DNA from: Triticum aestivum
Lineage: Eukaryota > Streptophyta > Magnoliopsida > Poales > Poaceae
DNA: 64,000 nucleotides
Direction of reading: 5' to 3'
Assembly: GCF_018294505.1 (NCBI RefSeq)
Contig: NC_057795.1
Location: 523,347,184 to 523,411,183 of the forward strand
Every line of letters begins with the position of its first letter. Position 1 is the first letter of the stretch. Under the pieces are notes generated by a model. It did not search any database. It was given only the letters and a program-made list of their open reading frames with translations, and was not told the origin of the DNA. The translations under genes were made by a program, and so were the position numbers. Positions 1 through 11,573 of the stretch are shown piece by piece.

Positions 1-874
1 TGATTGCGCCAATCTTGTGGCTCACTTATACAACACAACTCCAACTTTTATTCAAGTCAAGGAACATTTTTAGGTTCTTTTTCAACAAAATCAATATAAA
101 TGAATTACATGCTCACTTTCCCATGAGATCACATTTTGGTACGAGGCTTCACTTCCTCCCGATGTCCCAATGTACTCCTGCGCTAACAATCATCTCATGA
201 GTCTTGGAATGTGTCTTGCTAACCATTTGGCTGTCCATTTTGGTTATACAAAGAGAAAATATAACACTTTGTTTCTTTTGGTCTACATAATTTTGTAGAA
301 ATTTAAAGGATAGAAATGTTATAGGAAGCCTTTTGGTTTGTCAAAATGAATTCTTCTTCCTGAATCAATCATTCACATTTCATTAAAAAAACATTAGTAT
401 AGACTCAATGAAAACATTTCTATTCTATAACATCACATGATACCTCACTTCAAAATTACAATCAATTACATGTCATCTCAGTTCTTGTGATAATATTCCC
501 ACATTTTTTAGTACCATTCTTCTTGCACCTTGTTCAAGATTACGATCAGTTAGTAGTGCAAGCAAAGGGGAAAAAACTAGAGCCACTTGTGCCACTCTCG
601 GGGGTGGCATGGTGAAACCCAGCCGTCACCAGCCCACACACTCCCCCACCTTCAACATACGAATCTGGTGTGAAGAGGCAACACTCTCCCGGCTCACGGT
701 GGCAACCCAAGAGGTCAAGTTGGTGGGCCATATGTGCGGTGAAGCGGCGGAGGCAGCTACGAGTAGACGATGGGAGTGTGGTTGGCGCGGTCTGTGACTG
801 GCATGCTAGAGGAGGTTTATCTCCGAGGGTGCAATGGGTGATGGTCATGGCCTCACTGCACCGGTTGTTGGATC
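1..874. other. Unassigned left flank
   Basis: No gene or transposon family is recognised here. Bases 1-545 are AT-rich with stops in all frames. Bases 550-870 are more GC-rich, with short overlapping open frames on both strands that show no familiar domain. The right edge is set by the E1 LTR at 875. Confidence 0.5.
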
Positions 875-1040
875 TGTTTCGAGTAGAAAACGATAGACAA
901 AGATGTAAAGTGAACAGTTGTTTTCATTGATGATGAGATTACACATATATATAGCCCCTGAAGGGTGCGTCCGAAGGGACATGAGGCAACCGCCTCGGTT
1001 AGGAAAAGTAGGGATTAATAGGATTAATTAAATTCTAACA
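875..1040 (-). repeat. E1 3' LTR
   Basis: On the plus strand the block begins TGTTTCGAGTAG and ends TTCTAACA, so it is bounded by TG...CA. It is followed on the high side by CTCCCCCTAATCC, which is a polypurine tract when read on the minus strand. The length of 166 bases is short but acceptable for Copia. The five bases before it are GGATC; no matching duplication was found at the other end of E1. Confidence 0.7.
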
Positions 1041-1053
1041 CTCCCCCTAATCC
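1041..1053 (-). other. E1 polypurine tract
   Basis: CTCCCCCTAATCC directly abuts the inner edge of the 3' LTR and reads GGATTAGGGGGAG on the element strand. This is the usual plus-strand primer position of LTR retrotransposons. It supports the LTR boundary at 1040. Confidence 0.7.
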
Positions 1054-1695
1054 ATGCTTGTTAGTGTAAGTATCATCATCTTGAAAAAGCTCCTCCAAAA
1101 ACCCTGTGGGAAAAATATGAGGAGATAGGAGTTTGATATGTTGCTAAAACTCCTTCAAACCCTGTGGGGAAAATAAGGAGAAAATGGTACAACATATAAT
1201 GGTCATTGTCTCTTTTAACTCAATACGAGAAAACTCATAGAGTTTAGAGGACAATAAATATGTCATATATATATATATTTCCAAAAAACCCGGTGGGGAA
1301 AACAGAAAGTATGACATATGATCTCATGTTGATATTACCTCATTAAAAACCTTTATGAGAACCTGTAAAGTAAACTCATGAAGGGAAAAGATAGTATAAT
1401 ATGATGCATTGAACGGGAACAATTCAGGAAGATACTCCCCCTGATTCTTGCAAAATTCAAAGCCGTCACATACCAAAACATAGAAGTTGGTAGAGACCCG
1501 CTGAACAAATCAGTCGCATGATTTGACTTGCAAGATATGCAATATAGTGATATTGCTTATTATGTAACATGTTTGCATCCGGGCAACACAGGAAACATTA
1601 TCGTTGAGATAATGGTTGGTGAATGTAGCCATGAGGTCTGTTTCGAAGACTCTTCATGAGAGGGCTACCACACCTAGTAGGAATACTAAACTTGT

Positions 1696-2100
1696 CTACA
1701 ATCTGACATAATGGAGATCTGATCGATGTATCCAATGATATCGGTGTTCACATTTCTGTGAAACTGAAAAACCAGGACAATATGTTTGATGCCTTTGGAG
1801 ATATCGAAAGATATTCTTGAGTACCAACCAATTGTGTTTGGTGGATCCGATGGCATTATGGAACGTTGAGTCCCAATATCTCGTTTCCATCATCTCTTGG
1901 TCTAAATAGATCTTTCTCTACGTTTAGAGAATGAACTACCATGAGAGTTATGGATGGATAATATTTGTCCATAATGAATTTTTCCAATATATTTTGGACA
2001 TAGACAACATAGTATACCATAATGTATGAATGAAGGTGCTCAAGTTGTAGTAACGAGCGGTGCTTTGGTTTACCCAAATCCTTCATTTAAACTCCGTCAT
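1696..2100 (-). pseudogene. E1 reverse transcriptase/RNase H remnant
   Basis: Two overlapping minus-strand frames (2086-1856 and 1893-1696) encode pieces of the Copia region that joins reverse transcriptase to RNase H. Recognisable pieces are MKDLGKPKH, the family's LG-LQ-EHL segment, YVQNILEKF and, in the second frame, the LKNIFRYLQ helix. The frame changes near 1870. Catalytic RNase H residues are not preserved. In an intact Copia element this enzyme copies the RNA and removes the RNA template; here it is a fossil. Confidence 0.7.
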
Positions 2101-2797
2101 TAGATGATTACATGTGTCGTCATTGCAGACATACAAACATGTATAATCATCTTTGCAGGAGTAATCCTTTTGTATAAGGAACTCACTACGTCGGTTGTAC
2201 CATATGTATCGACCACAATAAGTCGTATAATGACTTACTAGTTTTACACAATGTATGTTTCATTTTGTATTTCGATTCAGAATTGAGATTCCATCAGAAA
2301 TCAATCATATATGTCTGAATCTAGTGATCCACATGGATATGTAATCACTACATCTATCAACTACAGAGATAGATGATTTTGTACTGCCAATGATATAAGT
2401 TATCGGAAAGAGATTCCACCTCTGGAGAATAGTTGGGTATCTGCGTGAACCCTTGTGCTACAATACTTGCTCCCTGTTTCACCACCTTGTTGTTCTCAAT
2501 CCTGTTTCCAGAAGAAAACTGGTGTATGTATTGCTTATGAATACCTTCCCATTATCGAGCAAGATTATTTCTACATAGATTATACCCTTTGCTTGAGTTC
2601 AGTCCGAGTGTTGTTCACACTTTGCCATGACCATGGTCTTTGGACCTGAATCATGTGAAAGGTTTTGCAATCTAGTTGAGAAATGTATGTCGACAATTGT
2701 AGATTTCCAGTTATATGTTTCTCTAGAATCTATATATCAATATAGAGTTGATGAAATATCGTTACCCATGGTGACTGCTCGCGATTTCCCAATGCGA

Positions 2798-3850
2798 TTA
2801 AGTCGGGAATTCCGATGTCCCGGTCATTGTGTGCACTATGACCTGGGTTGGTGGAGGTTTCCCGTCCACTGGGTGTATACTACCCATTAGGTGTCTGTCA
2901 ACGTTAAGTTGACTTGCATTTGCTGATTCACAGGCCTTTATATCCTTGCTTGCGAGAAGCTGAATCCTGATGTACTTTTGCCATACATCTCCCCATGTTG
3001 CTTTGAACGGGGACTGGAGTGGATTTTGTTGGTACCTCCACTCTTTCAGGCGTACTTTTGCAGGATTGTAGGATTGTGTGACACCTTTATAGTCAGTAAA
3101 TGAATCTGGCAGGTTATTTGTAATGTGTTGCATATTTTGTGAACGCATGGTTCAGATCTTTGAATACGTGGATTTGAGGCAGAAATGTGTTGAACATTCC
3201 ACTAATTTCCTGGCATTCTTCATGGTACTTGAATACTCCCCCTAATGCCTGGAAATATCCTCATTGAATCAACATACTGGCCTTGAATAACTCCCCACGC
3301 GAGGGGCTTGAGGTATTGACGGAAATACGGTTACTCCTCACATAGATCCCAACTATATGTTGAGGGGCCAATGATGTATGTCGGGTGGTGATATCGGTAA
3401 GGAACCGAATTACCGCAGATGGGAAACACTTGGTGTATTTCCACGTATCAAAGATAGAGGGGAATAATATTATGCAGTTTGGTCATGAGCGTGTAAAACT
3501 ACATGACTCCAACGTAAAGTTGGTAAGTTGCAATTCCAAAGTAAAGATAATGCAATGAGCTTAATTCTTTGGATATAGGATTCTACCAAACCATCTTGAG
3601 TCTAGACATTAGGACAAATTGCTAAACTTCAATCCAAGGGCCATAGAGAAGGCACTCAAGGAGAATTTTGCAATGTTATCCATTCGATTTTCTTAAAATC
3701 GATGTCAGGATAATGAGCCAATGGTTTCGTGTGAATAAAGCACACACTTAAGACAATTATGTAGATGTCTTTTAGAACCATGGAACACCTGAATAGTCTA
3801 GTCAATGGATGGGAAGAGTCACTTACCTCAACTTGATGCATTCAAGGAGT
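2798..3850 (-). pseudogene. E1 integrase and connector remnant
   Basis: The minus-strand frame 3841-3656 holds a decayed integrase core: a segment matching the GPIQPL-type start of the core, a beta-strand block with KDIYIIVLSVC, then HYPDIDFKKIEWI, which corresponds to the region before the second catalytic Asp. That Asp itself is not seen. The frame 3148-2798 carries NNLPDSFTDYKGVT, a motif found between integrase and reverse transcriptase in this Copia group. Between 3150 and 3650 the frames are too broken to read. The order fits the E1 minus-strand layout. Confidence 0.6.
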
Positions 3851-4009
3851 CTGAGTGGTTCAGCATAGACTTTAAGGTGCGTGAGCCTTAAAATTAGCTT
3901 CCCTGTGTCACATGTAGTGCACATAAAATCCAAATATTGTTAGAATTTAGCATCATAATAATCATGAACTATTAGAATTGCTGATAGTTTCAGTTTCAAC
4001 CCAATGTCT

Positions 4010-4430
4010 TTATGACCAACGCGTGTATGCCAAGTTTGTCATGTACAAGATATTTTGGAAAACTATCTTGGGTGCAACATGTGCTACGGGTTTTGTAATA
4101 TGTGTAGTACAATCCAGATGATACATACACAATGTGCTTGCCATATCCGTTGCATATGGTAAAGAGAAGTTATTTCTCTTTGTTGTCATCATAAGTTTCA
4201 CTATGGAAACTGTTTTAAGAAATATCTCTATAGCTTAGTAGGGTACAAGTTAAACTTGGAAAGCAATGAAGCATCCTAATGTTACTCGAGTACCCACAGG
4301 GATAGTAAAAATTTGACTCGAGTTGAGCCAACAAATACCTCATCGCATCTAGCGATTTTAAAATATCTCCTTTCTCGGAGTTCCTTGAGTATAGAGTTTG
4401 TGGTGCATATGCCCACAAGGCACATATCAT
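4010..4430 (-). pseudogene. E1 protease and pre-integrase remnant
   Basis: Frame 4430-4215 (minus) ends with LPSLTCTLLSYRDIS, resembling the Copia protease C-terminal strand in which the ALYSP-type segment is followed by TLLS..DI. Frame 4201-4010 carries LDCTTHITKPVAHVAPKIVFQNI, matching the pre-integrase linker ahead of the WHDRLGHPG zinc-binding segment. The catalytic Asp of the protease is not visible. Both fragments sit immediately upstream, in element orientation, of the integrase remnant. Confidence 0.55.
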
Positions 4431-5169
4431 TTTTCATTAGATTGACTCTCGTAGAAACCTATATATAGATATGAAGATTCTCAAGAAAATCACTGTCGGA
4501 TATATACAATACATACAAATGAATTTGTATCAAAGTGCTGATACAAGATATTGTGATATACAATATATGATGACAACAATAATCATGTTCTTATTAGAAC
4601 ATCATAAATGGACATAAATAAATAGATCACTAAGGAGACTAAGGGACTAAATGTATAGTCTCCAAACATGTTGGTTGATGCATATTCAACCATCACGCTC
4701 TCCATGCTCATAGGGTCTCGTGACAGCTTGATGGTGTCCAGTTGAGGGTTTGAAGTCATACACTACCATTGTAATGAATAGTAATGATATTCAAGTGAGA
4801 ACTTGAATTGTATAGACCTCAAATTAAATGAGATGATGTTGTATCAAATTGCAAGATAATTCAGCAAAGTGAATTAATATTTTGAGAGAAAAATTAATCT
4901 CAATCATAATGAGATTGTTTTGCGAGAGAAGAAAATTCTCAATCGCAAATCAGTAGTGTAAAGGTACTGAATTTATCTTTGCAAGAGATAAAAAAATCTC
5001 AATTGCAAATAGTGGACGTATAATCTCAACATGTTCTGGAATACAAGGTACTCAACAGAAACACAGTATTGAAAACAAATACTGAAAATAACATGGTCTA
5101 AAACAGATTAATGCTAGTAAATAGCACTATTAACAGGGCTAATTTGCAAAATCCCAGAAACTGAAGGAT

Positions 5170-5990
5170 GTGCAAATATTTGCCTGGACCACTGATTTCG
5201 GTAACCGCCGCCAGCGGCCTGGCCGTTGGCCTCGCCGGAGCCGCGCGTGGTCGTGCGCCGCCTTCAAGCTGGGAATGGACGAATCCATGGCCACACTGCA
5301 TGGAGGACGGGGCAGTGTCATACTCCACGTCAAGCAACTTGTTGGGAGCCGTCGGGCCGGGCACCGGGTGATTCACCCCGCAACCGGTAGGAGGAGCGCC
5401 GCGTTGGTAGCTTCTCCAGGTCCGAGCCACCAAGCATCAGCCGCCAAAGGAGAGGACGTCGTCGGGAGCGCAGGTAACACCGCTTGGCACCGTCGCGCTG
5501 CACGGGTGCGAGCCGAGGGCTGCGTTGGTCGCCGCTGCCACTCTCCGACTGGACGCCAGCCAAGAGAATCCGTGGGCCGCACACGGCATGGCGCCGTCGT
5601 TCCGTACTTCGGTGACGCGGCCATGCACTGGAGGGCGCCGCGTGGGGTGCCTCCACGCTGGCTATGCCCTCGCTAGTGGAGGGCTGCGGCGTCGCGTGCC
5701 AGTTGATGGCCACCGCTGCCTCACAGGCTGCATGCGAAAAAACGCCGCCAGCCACATGTGCCGGTGAAGACCACCTTGCCAGGGTCAACGGTCGCGCTGC
5801 ACCGGAGGGCGCCTTGCACCGAGCCCAACGTCACGCGTCAGATGTTGCTGCCTCTGGACCAAGTGCGTGTGCGGGGATGCACGCTGCCGCCTGGGGCCGT
5901 CTTGAGAAGCTGTCATGCTGCGGTATATGCGTCGCCGCTCCACACGCTGGAGGGCGCTATGTCGAATTCCGCTGATGCCCGGTGATTGAG
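5170..5990. other. GC-rich segment in the E1 gag position
   Basis: This block is much richer in G+C than its surroundings and contains overlapping open frames on both strands. None shows a Gag domain, zinc knuckle or known plant protein. It may be the diverged gag/5' leader of E1, or captured or inserted sequence. Overlapping frames on both strands are expected in GC-rich DNA and are not counted as genes. Confidence 0.35.
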
Positions 5991-6628
5991 CGCCGGCCGA
6001 AGGCTTCCACCACCAGGGGCTGGAATTGATGCCATACCTGCCAAAGTGGTATTTACGCCATCTCCGTTGAAGAATTTCTCCCCGATTCTTGCATGGATGA
6101 ATTCATTGGCTATCCGGAACGGACGATTCATATGTACATAAGATGAACAGAAGACACATGATTAGATCTATGATAATAATCACAAAAGACAACATGTTGG
6201 TTTCTTCAACTCAATTTCTTGCACGGATGCATGCGGATGCATCTCGTCTTTTCTGTGAGCGGCCGGGTGCGCCGCCTCATATCGTCTCCCACGCTCCTAC
6301 GTCTTGCCGTGAAGAAGGCATGTACGAGTGAGATCGCCGTGGCCGCACGCTCGTTCTGGTAGTAACCGCTTGGTTGGATCGATCACAAGAAGACAAAACG
6401 GAATCACGTCGTGAATGGGAAACAGCTTGATTGATTAATTCCATTCTGTACGCAAACTCGTCATTGCCGATCAGATCGCCATGGCTTTGTGCTGCACAAG
6501 GCCGAGTGCGGCATCAAAAACGCATCTCGCGCTGGATCTAATCGATCTTCGTGTGATCCGCGGTAGCTTCAGAGGGCCGTGGTGGCGCATAACCGTCGTT
6601 GTCCCGGCTAGATTGCTCTCGGTAGAGC

Positions 6629-6660
6629 TATGTGCTGATAACGTGTTTCAAGTAGAGTAG
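6629..6660 (-). other. E1 primer-binding site and edge of 5' LTR
   Basis: On the minus strand the sequence after the TTGAAACA LTR terminus (6651-6644) reads CGTTATCAGCACATAGC, close to the TATCAG core of initiator-methionine tRNA primer sites used by Copia elements. The terminal bases TGTTTCAAGTAG (plus strand, from 6644) match the terminus of the 3' LTR at 875 with one change. LTR similarity fades soon after. Confidence 0.5.
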
Positions 6661-6936
6661 AGAACGAGAGACAATAGAGAACGAGATGGATTGCGTCGAA
6701 CTGAGTGGCAGAATGATGCACATTGTGCCAATCTAACTATTAAGATACAAAAAATTGCAAAGACCAGCCATATGATTACAAGACATGTAGGAAGGTTGGT
6801 AAGCGGGTTGCCCATTGAAGCGGGCAGGCCGACCAGATTTCCTTCCTTGTTAGTTTGACTACAGCCAAATCTGGCAAGCAAAACAAGGGTACAAAGAACC
6901 CTAGCCTTGGTACAATGCAGCCTTCTAGGCAAATGC

Positions 6937-6984
6937 ATCTCCATCAGATTGCAAAAATGTATCTCCATCAGATTGCAGAAATGT
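6937..6984. repeat. 24-base tandem duplication
   Basis: Two head-to-tail units of 24 bases, each beginning ATCTCCATCAGATTGCA. They differ at one position. A replication-slippage duplication with no sign of function. Confidence 0.85.
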
Positions 6985-7304
6985 AAGCTACTTGGAACCC
7001 AGTGCATAATGAAAAGAAGGAAAGAAATAATACTGATTGAAACTACAACACTAAAACAGTGTTCAGTTTGGCCTCAGAATTGCAGAATGACAGCATGGAC
7101 GCATAGCGACCAATCAGTCCCGAAAGATGGTATGATTAAAAGTTTTTTCATCACCAGCCAAGCATGAACAATATTAGGTCTCCAAAGTTTAACACAGATC
7201 AGGTCTGGACCAGCACAAAACATCTATTTTGTGCCCTTTGCATTTTAAGAATAATGAGAGGAAAATGATTGTTGGCAAAAGAGATTATCAAGCTCAGCCC
7301 AACT

Positions 7305-7502
7305 GCCCACTTTCCTCAAATTACTATAGCAAGGAAAACTTTCGGCAAGAAATGCACAACAAAAAGCATTTAACCGATACACATTTATCCTGCAAAGGCA
7401 GGAAAGAATAAAGAAGCATACAAATTCATATGCAGAGCAGATAAAATCAGAAGCAATACATAAAAGAAAACAGCCCACTTTCACCAAATTGTTATAGCAG
7501 AA
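7305..7502. repeat. Diverged local duplication
   Basis: The block starting GCCCACTTTCCTCAAATT at 7305 recurs as GCCCACTTTCACCAAATT at 7473. Both continue into a similar TATAGCA segment. Spacing is 168 bases. Origin unknown. Confidence 0.5.
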
Positions 7503-8046
7503 CACATACATAAAAGTTCGTTAAGCAGATACACACCATACTTCAGAATGATGCATAATTTAGAAAAACAAAGATATAACTGGCACATTGACTTTACTCA
7601 TTATAATCTAGCAGATGATAAATGAGCATCACTATAGATAAATATTGGTTACTGACGCTTGCAACTTTAAAAGGTAAAGCTCTTTCCTACTGTTAATATA
7701 AACTCAATTATATAAAATAGCTACATAATCAGTAAACCAAGCATCAGTACACCTAAACTCAATTACCACTACAGAGCTGTGACCTCAAGCATTAACCACT
7801 AACAACAACCTAGAATGACGAGCTTATCAATCGCTGTGCTACATTGCCAGACAAGCCATTGCTTCAGTATTCTCTCACCCCTTTGATACATCAATACATG
7901 GGAGTAAATATCTGTGTCTGCCATATTGGACAAGGACGCATTATTCCATTGGGCACAGATCCTCCTCAAATTTTATGCAAAAAGAACAAAGAATGAAAAC
8001 AAGTAAACAATTCTGTACAAGCAAAGAAAAATAAAAGACAAACAAT

Positions 8047-8265
8047 TGGATCAGATTTCTGGCTTGGAACCCTCTGATAAGGATCCTCATGTCCATTCAA
8101 CTTCTGATAAATGAAACAAACACAAATCTAAAAGATAAAAATAAATAAATAAAGCAAGATGGACCAGACTTCTGGCTTGGAATCCTCTGATAAAGGATTA
8201 CAGTTGCGCACAGTATAATCAGAGTCGATCATTTGGGGAAAGGGTCCTCACATCCATTTAAATTT
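8047..8265. repeat. Diverged direct duplication
   Basis: The segment around TTTCTGGCTTGGAACCCTCT (from about 8056) recurs as CTTCTGGCTTGGAATCCTCT (from about 8169), about 113 bases on. A following CCTCA..TCCATT phrase recurs at 8086 and 8247. The two copies differ at several positions, so the duplication is not recent. Confidence 0.6.
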
Positions 8266-8295
8266 CAGACCAACATTGTCTTAGGCAAGTTGAAA

Positions 8296-8515
8296 AGTGA
8301 AAAAAGTAACTTATTTTGCCAAACAGACCCGACTTAAAACTTATAAGTCACCCCTTTTGCGTGGGTCCCACCATCTGCATGATGTTGATTGGTGTAGAAA
8401 GGTGTGTCAGGTGACTTATAAGTCAGGTGACAACCAAACAAGCATGACTTATAAGTCACTGGTTTTAAGTCATGACTTATAAATCAGATGACTTATTGGA
8501 ACCAAACAGGCCCTT
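8296..8515. mobile_element. MITE-like element rich in the palindrome GACTTATAAGTC
   Basis: The right end reads ATTGGAACCAAACAGGCCC (8495-8513), a terminal signature common in grass hAT-type MITEs. A similar stretch, TTTTGCCAAACAGACCC, lies at about 8315-8331 in the same rather than inverted orientation. Between them the self-complementary 12-mer GACTTATAAGTC occurs twice exactly (near 8412 and 8450) and twice in altered form (near 8338 and 8473). No transposase is present. The missing inverted left end suggests a truncated or rearranged MITE. Confidence 0.5.
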
Positions 8516-9499
8516 ATTTTTATGTCCGACTGTGTATATTTGCAAAAGCGTTGACAGTTGTAAGGAACGAGCGAGGTTGCCAGGGTTGGCTCTCCAAGGG
8601 GAGCTATGGCAATAGGTGAGTCGGACTCATCCTCTATTACTCCAATGTGATTCTTCGGTGATGTTCCAGGTGAAAACTCAAAACTGATGTCCACTTCGCA
8701 GTTTCAAAACTGATGTCCACTTCAGACTCGTAGTAAACGCTTCTGCAGTTTTTAGGTATGATAAAAAAGTTTCAAAGATTCTGTTCTGCTGCACGCCACT
8801 CGGGCGAAGGCAGAGCATGGAATGATCGTAGGGGCATCCTTCCTAGGTGGAAAAAACGTGTGTGACTAAAACCAGGAGGAGAAATCCATTTTCAAATGGC
8901 GACAGAAAGAAAGGAATAAGTTTCTGTGTATCATTGATGTAAATAAATGCATTTGTTCATCGCACACGATCAGCATGACCAAAAAGCCCAAAGAACCCAA
9001 ACATCAGCATGACCAAAGACTGTCGAACAAGTGGATGCGCACGCCGTACGCGGGACGGCGCACGCATGATAACCTGTTCGGGCATCGCTCTCGGCAACGT
9101 ACAGCACCGAAGTCGCTATGGAAATCAGCGCATCAGAGACTCTAATTTGTTGCCTGGACACTAGAGACCAAGAAACAAGATAAAAAAGAACAGAAGTCGA
9201 ATTGAAGGGCCTCAGAGACGCATTAGCAAATTTGAATCATCAGATGTATCAGATGGTACGGACAAATTGTTAAAATCACAGGCCCCCAAAGAAAGAAAGA
9301 TCGAGACAGCGAGATCCAGCTAGCTGAATGGTCTTAAAGCAGAGTCAGATTAGATAACGTATGTCAATCAGCACAGGTCCGGCGAGCCGGATCCTAAGAC
9401 TGGGGCGACAAAAATCCATGTCATCACGCTCCGCGGTCACATCAGCAAGATGGGGATTCAGGGAAAATCAGAGATCCACACCAAAAGTCGACTATTGAA

Positions 9500-9890
9500 T
9501 GCAGAGTTGCGCTACAGATGTGCGTGCTGCAGGGGAGAACGCCCCGGCCGGAGATGGCGGCCGGGGTGATGCATCTCGCCCCCCGCGGCGCAGCGGTCGA
9601 TCTGCGCCTCCAGAACAAGGCCGCCGAGAGTGGATTTGCTCTCGCAGCCGAAAGAAGAGGCGACGCAAACAAGCGAGGACGGAAGCAAGACTGGTTCAAA
9701 AACAAGGCAGCAAAAACAAAAGAAGAAAGAAAGATGCGCAAATTTGTTCCGACGAACTTCGCCCGGCATGACAAACCGAGATGTGACAAGGGAAGGGAAG
9801 GAGCGGCTGCAGGGAGAGGCGGCGCGGCCAGGCAGGGTTTGCTGAGGGGACGTCTCGTGCGCTTATAAAGGCGAGCCGGGCAGGTCTAGA
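9500..9890 (-). promoter_or_regulatory. Possible minus-strand promoter and leader, CpG-rich
   Basis: This GC- and CpG-rich island stands out from AT-rich DNA on both sides. On the minus strand a TATA-like element (9870-9862) is followed by C-rich leader-like sequence and an ATG at 9769 that opens an 85-codon frame to 9512, starting MPGEVRRNKFAHL. I recognise no domain, and the plus strand is also open, so the frame is not called a gene. This could be a host promoter with first exon, a pseudogene fragment, or GC-rich repeat sequence. Confidence 0.3.
9862..9870 (-). promoter_or_regulatory. TATA-like element
   Basis: CTTTATAAG on the minus strand, in a GC-rich context (CTCGCC before it, CGCACG after it). 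It sits about 95 bases upstream of the ATG at 9769. Context is suggestive only. Confidence 0.35.
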
Positions 9891-10084
9891 AGCCGCGCTG
9901 GGCGGGGAGCGTGTGGGCTGATCTGGAGGCCCAGATCGTTGGTTCCGGCCCTGCATGTCGTGTCTGTTTGTTTTTGGACCTCCTCCTGGTTTTTGTTCTC
10001 ACGCGCACCCCTAATGGACCGTGGCCCATCACTCGCCCGATCTATCTACGTGGGTTGTTCGCTAGCCTTTTTTTTTCCTTGCCA

Positions 10085-10550
10085 GCACTTGCGGAAAACC
10101 CTGTCTTTAAAAAAAAACTGGTTGCGGTTTTCCTATTAATTTTAAAAAAGTTCATGAACTCAAAAAAAATAACTTCAAAAATGCTAATATGTAAAAATGT
10201 TCATTCAATAAGAAAAAATGAATTTGATGTAAGTTTATCAATTTGGAAATCTGTAACAAGTTTTTTTTACAAAAAGTTCACAGCTTTTGGAAAAAGTTCA
10301 TCAGTTTTGAAAAGTTCACTGAATTTAAAAAACATCAACTTTTGAAAGACAGTTCATTGATTTTTTGAAAAAAAGTTCATCGATTTTGAAAAAAAATCAT
10401 CAATTTTGGAAAAAAAATCATCAATTTGAAAAACATTCATCCAATTTGAAAAAGTTCACTAATTCTGAAATAAATATCAAAAATATGGAAAAAATTCATT
10501 GATTTTTTAAAAGGTTCATCAATTTTGAGATAAAGTTCATCAATTGAGGG
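10085..10550. repeat. AT-rich degenerate short-unit array
   Basis: A run of imperfect units built on the phrase AAAAGTTCATCAATTTTGA, each about 18-25 bases, repeated roughly twenty times with heavy divergence. No coding frame persists except by chance. Such arrays are common in grass intergenic DNA; I cannot assign it to a family. Confidence 0.6.
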
Positions 10551-11534
10551 CTTCATCTTTGTAGCTGGGCATCGGCAAGCGGGGCCAGTGGGAGGTGATG
10601 AAGTTAGCGTTGAGGCTTATGTGGCAACGGTGCCACAGGGAACGATGTAGGAGACGCGGCTTTGGTTGAGGTAGTCGGCTTTTCTCCGGCATGTTCGTGG
10701 GATGGCCTCGGCTGGTTTGTTGCTTTGAAGTCGAAGTTGCGGTGTCGGGGCCCTGTGGTGTACGATGACGGGTAGCAGGTGGTCCGTTCGGTGATCTTCC
10801 ACGACGCCAGCCTTGCCTGGTTCTCCTTCGTAGCTTCCCGTCGGTGTCATAGCTGCGATGTCTCGTCGCGGTGCTTGAGGTTTGGCAACCCAGACTAAAC
10901 TAAAATCCGATTCAATCGAAATAACTCAACAAGTACATAAACTTGAAGGACTATCACCACCAATTGAGTCAGAAAAACCTAGCCAGCAATAAACTTATCA
11001 AACAAATCTCTATACCAAGCAGCACGTCGACCCCATGATATTTTGTCCTGCCAATTTGAATCTTCAAACTTGCAAGAAACAAAAACAAGACGAACCACAA
11101 AAACTAAATGGCTAAAACATGAAGACAGCCCGTAGAAAATCAAGTGTTTCATATAGAGCAAATTCAATGAACACCAAAATGAAAAGAAACCATGAAAACA
11201 ACTAGCAGGGAATCCATGGTCCACCAAAATGTTTTTGTAGACCTTGAGGGGAATTGGAAAAGGACGATTTTTTTAGCTATTGAAAAGAGTTAATTACATA
11301 TATAGTTGTGTGTACATTTTCCTACAAAAACTTGCAAACTGACTCAAATCAGCCACTAAATTTGCTTTGCGGGAACAATTCCATACAAATCAGTCCGAAA
11401 CACCTGTGTGTCACGCCAAGTAGGGCAGGCACTTTCATGTTACAGGAACATTTGCAAGAAAGTCCTCATTGTATGTTAAAATTACGTAACACAGTCATCA
11501 ATCTCTCTAAAAATCCCCATCTCTCCTGACGCAC
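10551..11534. other. Unassigned stretch
   Basis: Bases 10560-10870 are moderately GC-rich and 10870-11534 are AT-rich. No gene, transposon end or RNA is recognised. The right boundary is where LINE coding similarity begins. Confidence 0.5.
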
Positions 11535-11573
11535 TAGCACTCCTTAAATCTGGAAGCACTGGACATAGAGCCT

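Larger units (their letters stand above)
875..6660 (-). mobile_element. E1: degenerate Copia LTR retrotransposon
   Basis: Read on the minus strand, the order from high to low coordinate is primer-binding site (about 6630), a long unreadable gag region, protease and pre-integrase remnants (4430-4010), integrase (3841-3656), connector (3148-2798), reverse transcriptase/RNase H fragments (2086-1696), a purine tract and a 166-base 3' LTR. This is Copia order, with integrase before reverse transcriptase. Every domain is broken by many stops and frameshifts, so this is an old, inactive copy. Only the first bases of a 5' LTR are recognisable at 6644; the rest does not match the 3' LTR, suggesting loss or replacement. 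The high-coordinate limit is therefore approximate. Confidence 0.75.
6661..9499. other. AT-rich non-coding stretch
   Basis: Almost 3 kb with no long open frame. It contains a 24-base tandem duplication (6937-6984), diverged local duplications (7305-7502, 8047-8265) and a MITE-like patch (8296-8515). The AT-rich, intron-like composition and the CpG-rich block immediately to the right would be compatible with transcribed non-coding sequence of a minus-strand gene, but no exon is recognised. Confidence 0.4.

Noticed and set aside
1263..1280. AT dinucleotide run as a regulatory element
   Set aside because: A short microsatellite in the decayed E1 3' region with nothing to suggest function.
5170..5990. 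Several overlapping open frames of 60-168 codons on both strands
   Set aside because: GC-rich DNA with few stops in any frame; no domain, no consistent strand, and it lies within the decayed E1 element.
9499..9868. Plus-strand frames of 71-116 codons over the CpG-rich block
   Set aside because: Low-complexity Arg/Lys-rich translations, overlapping each other and the minus frame; promoter-like signals are only on the minus strand.
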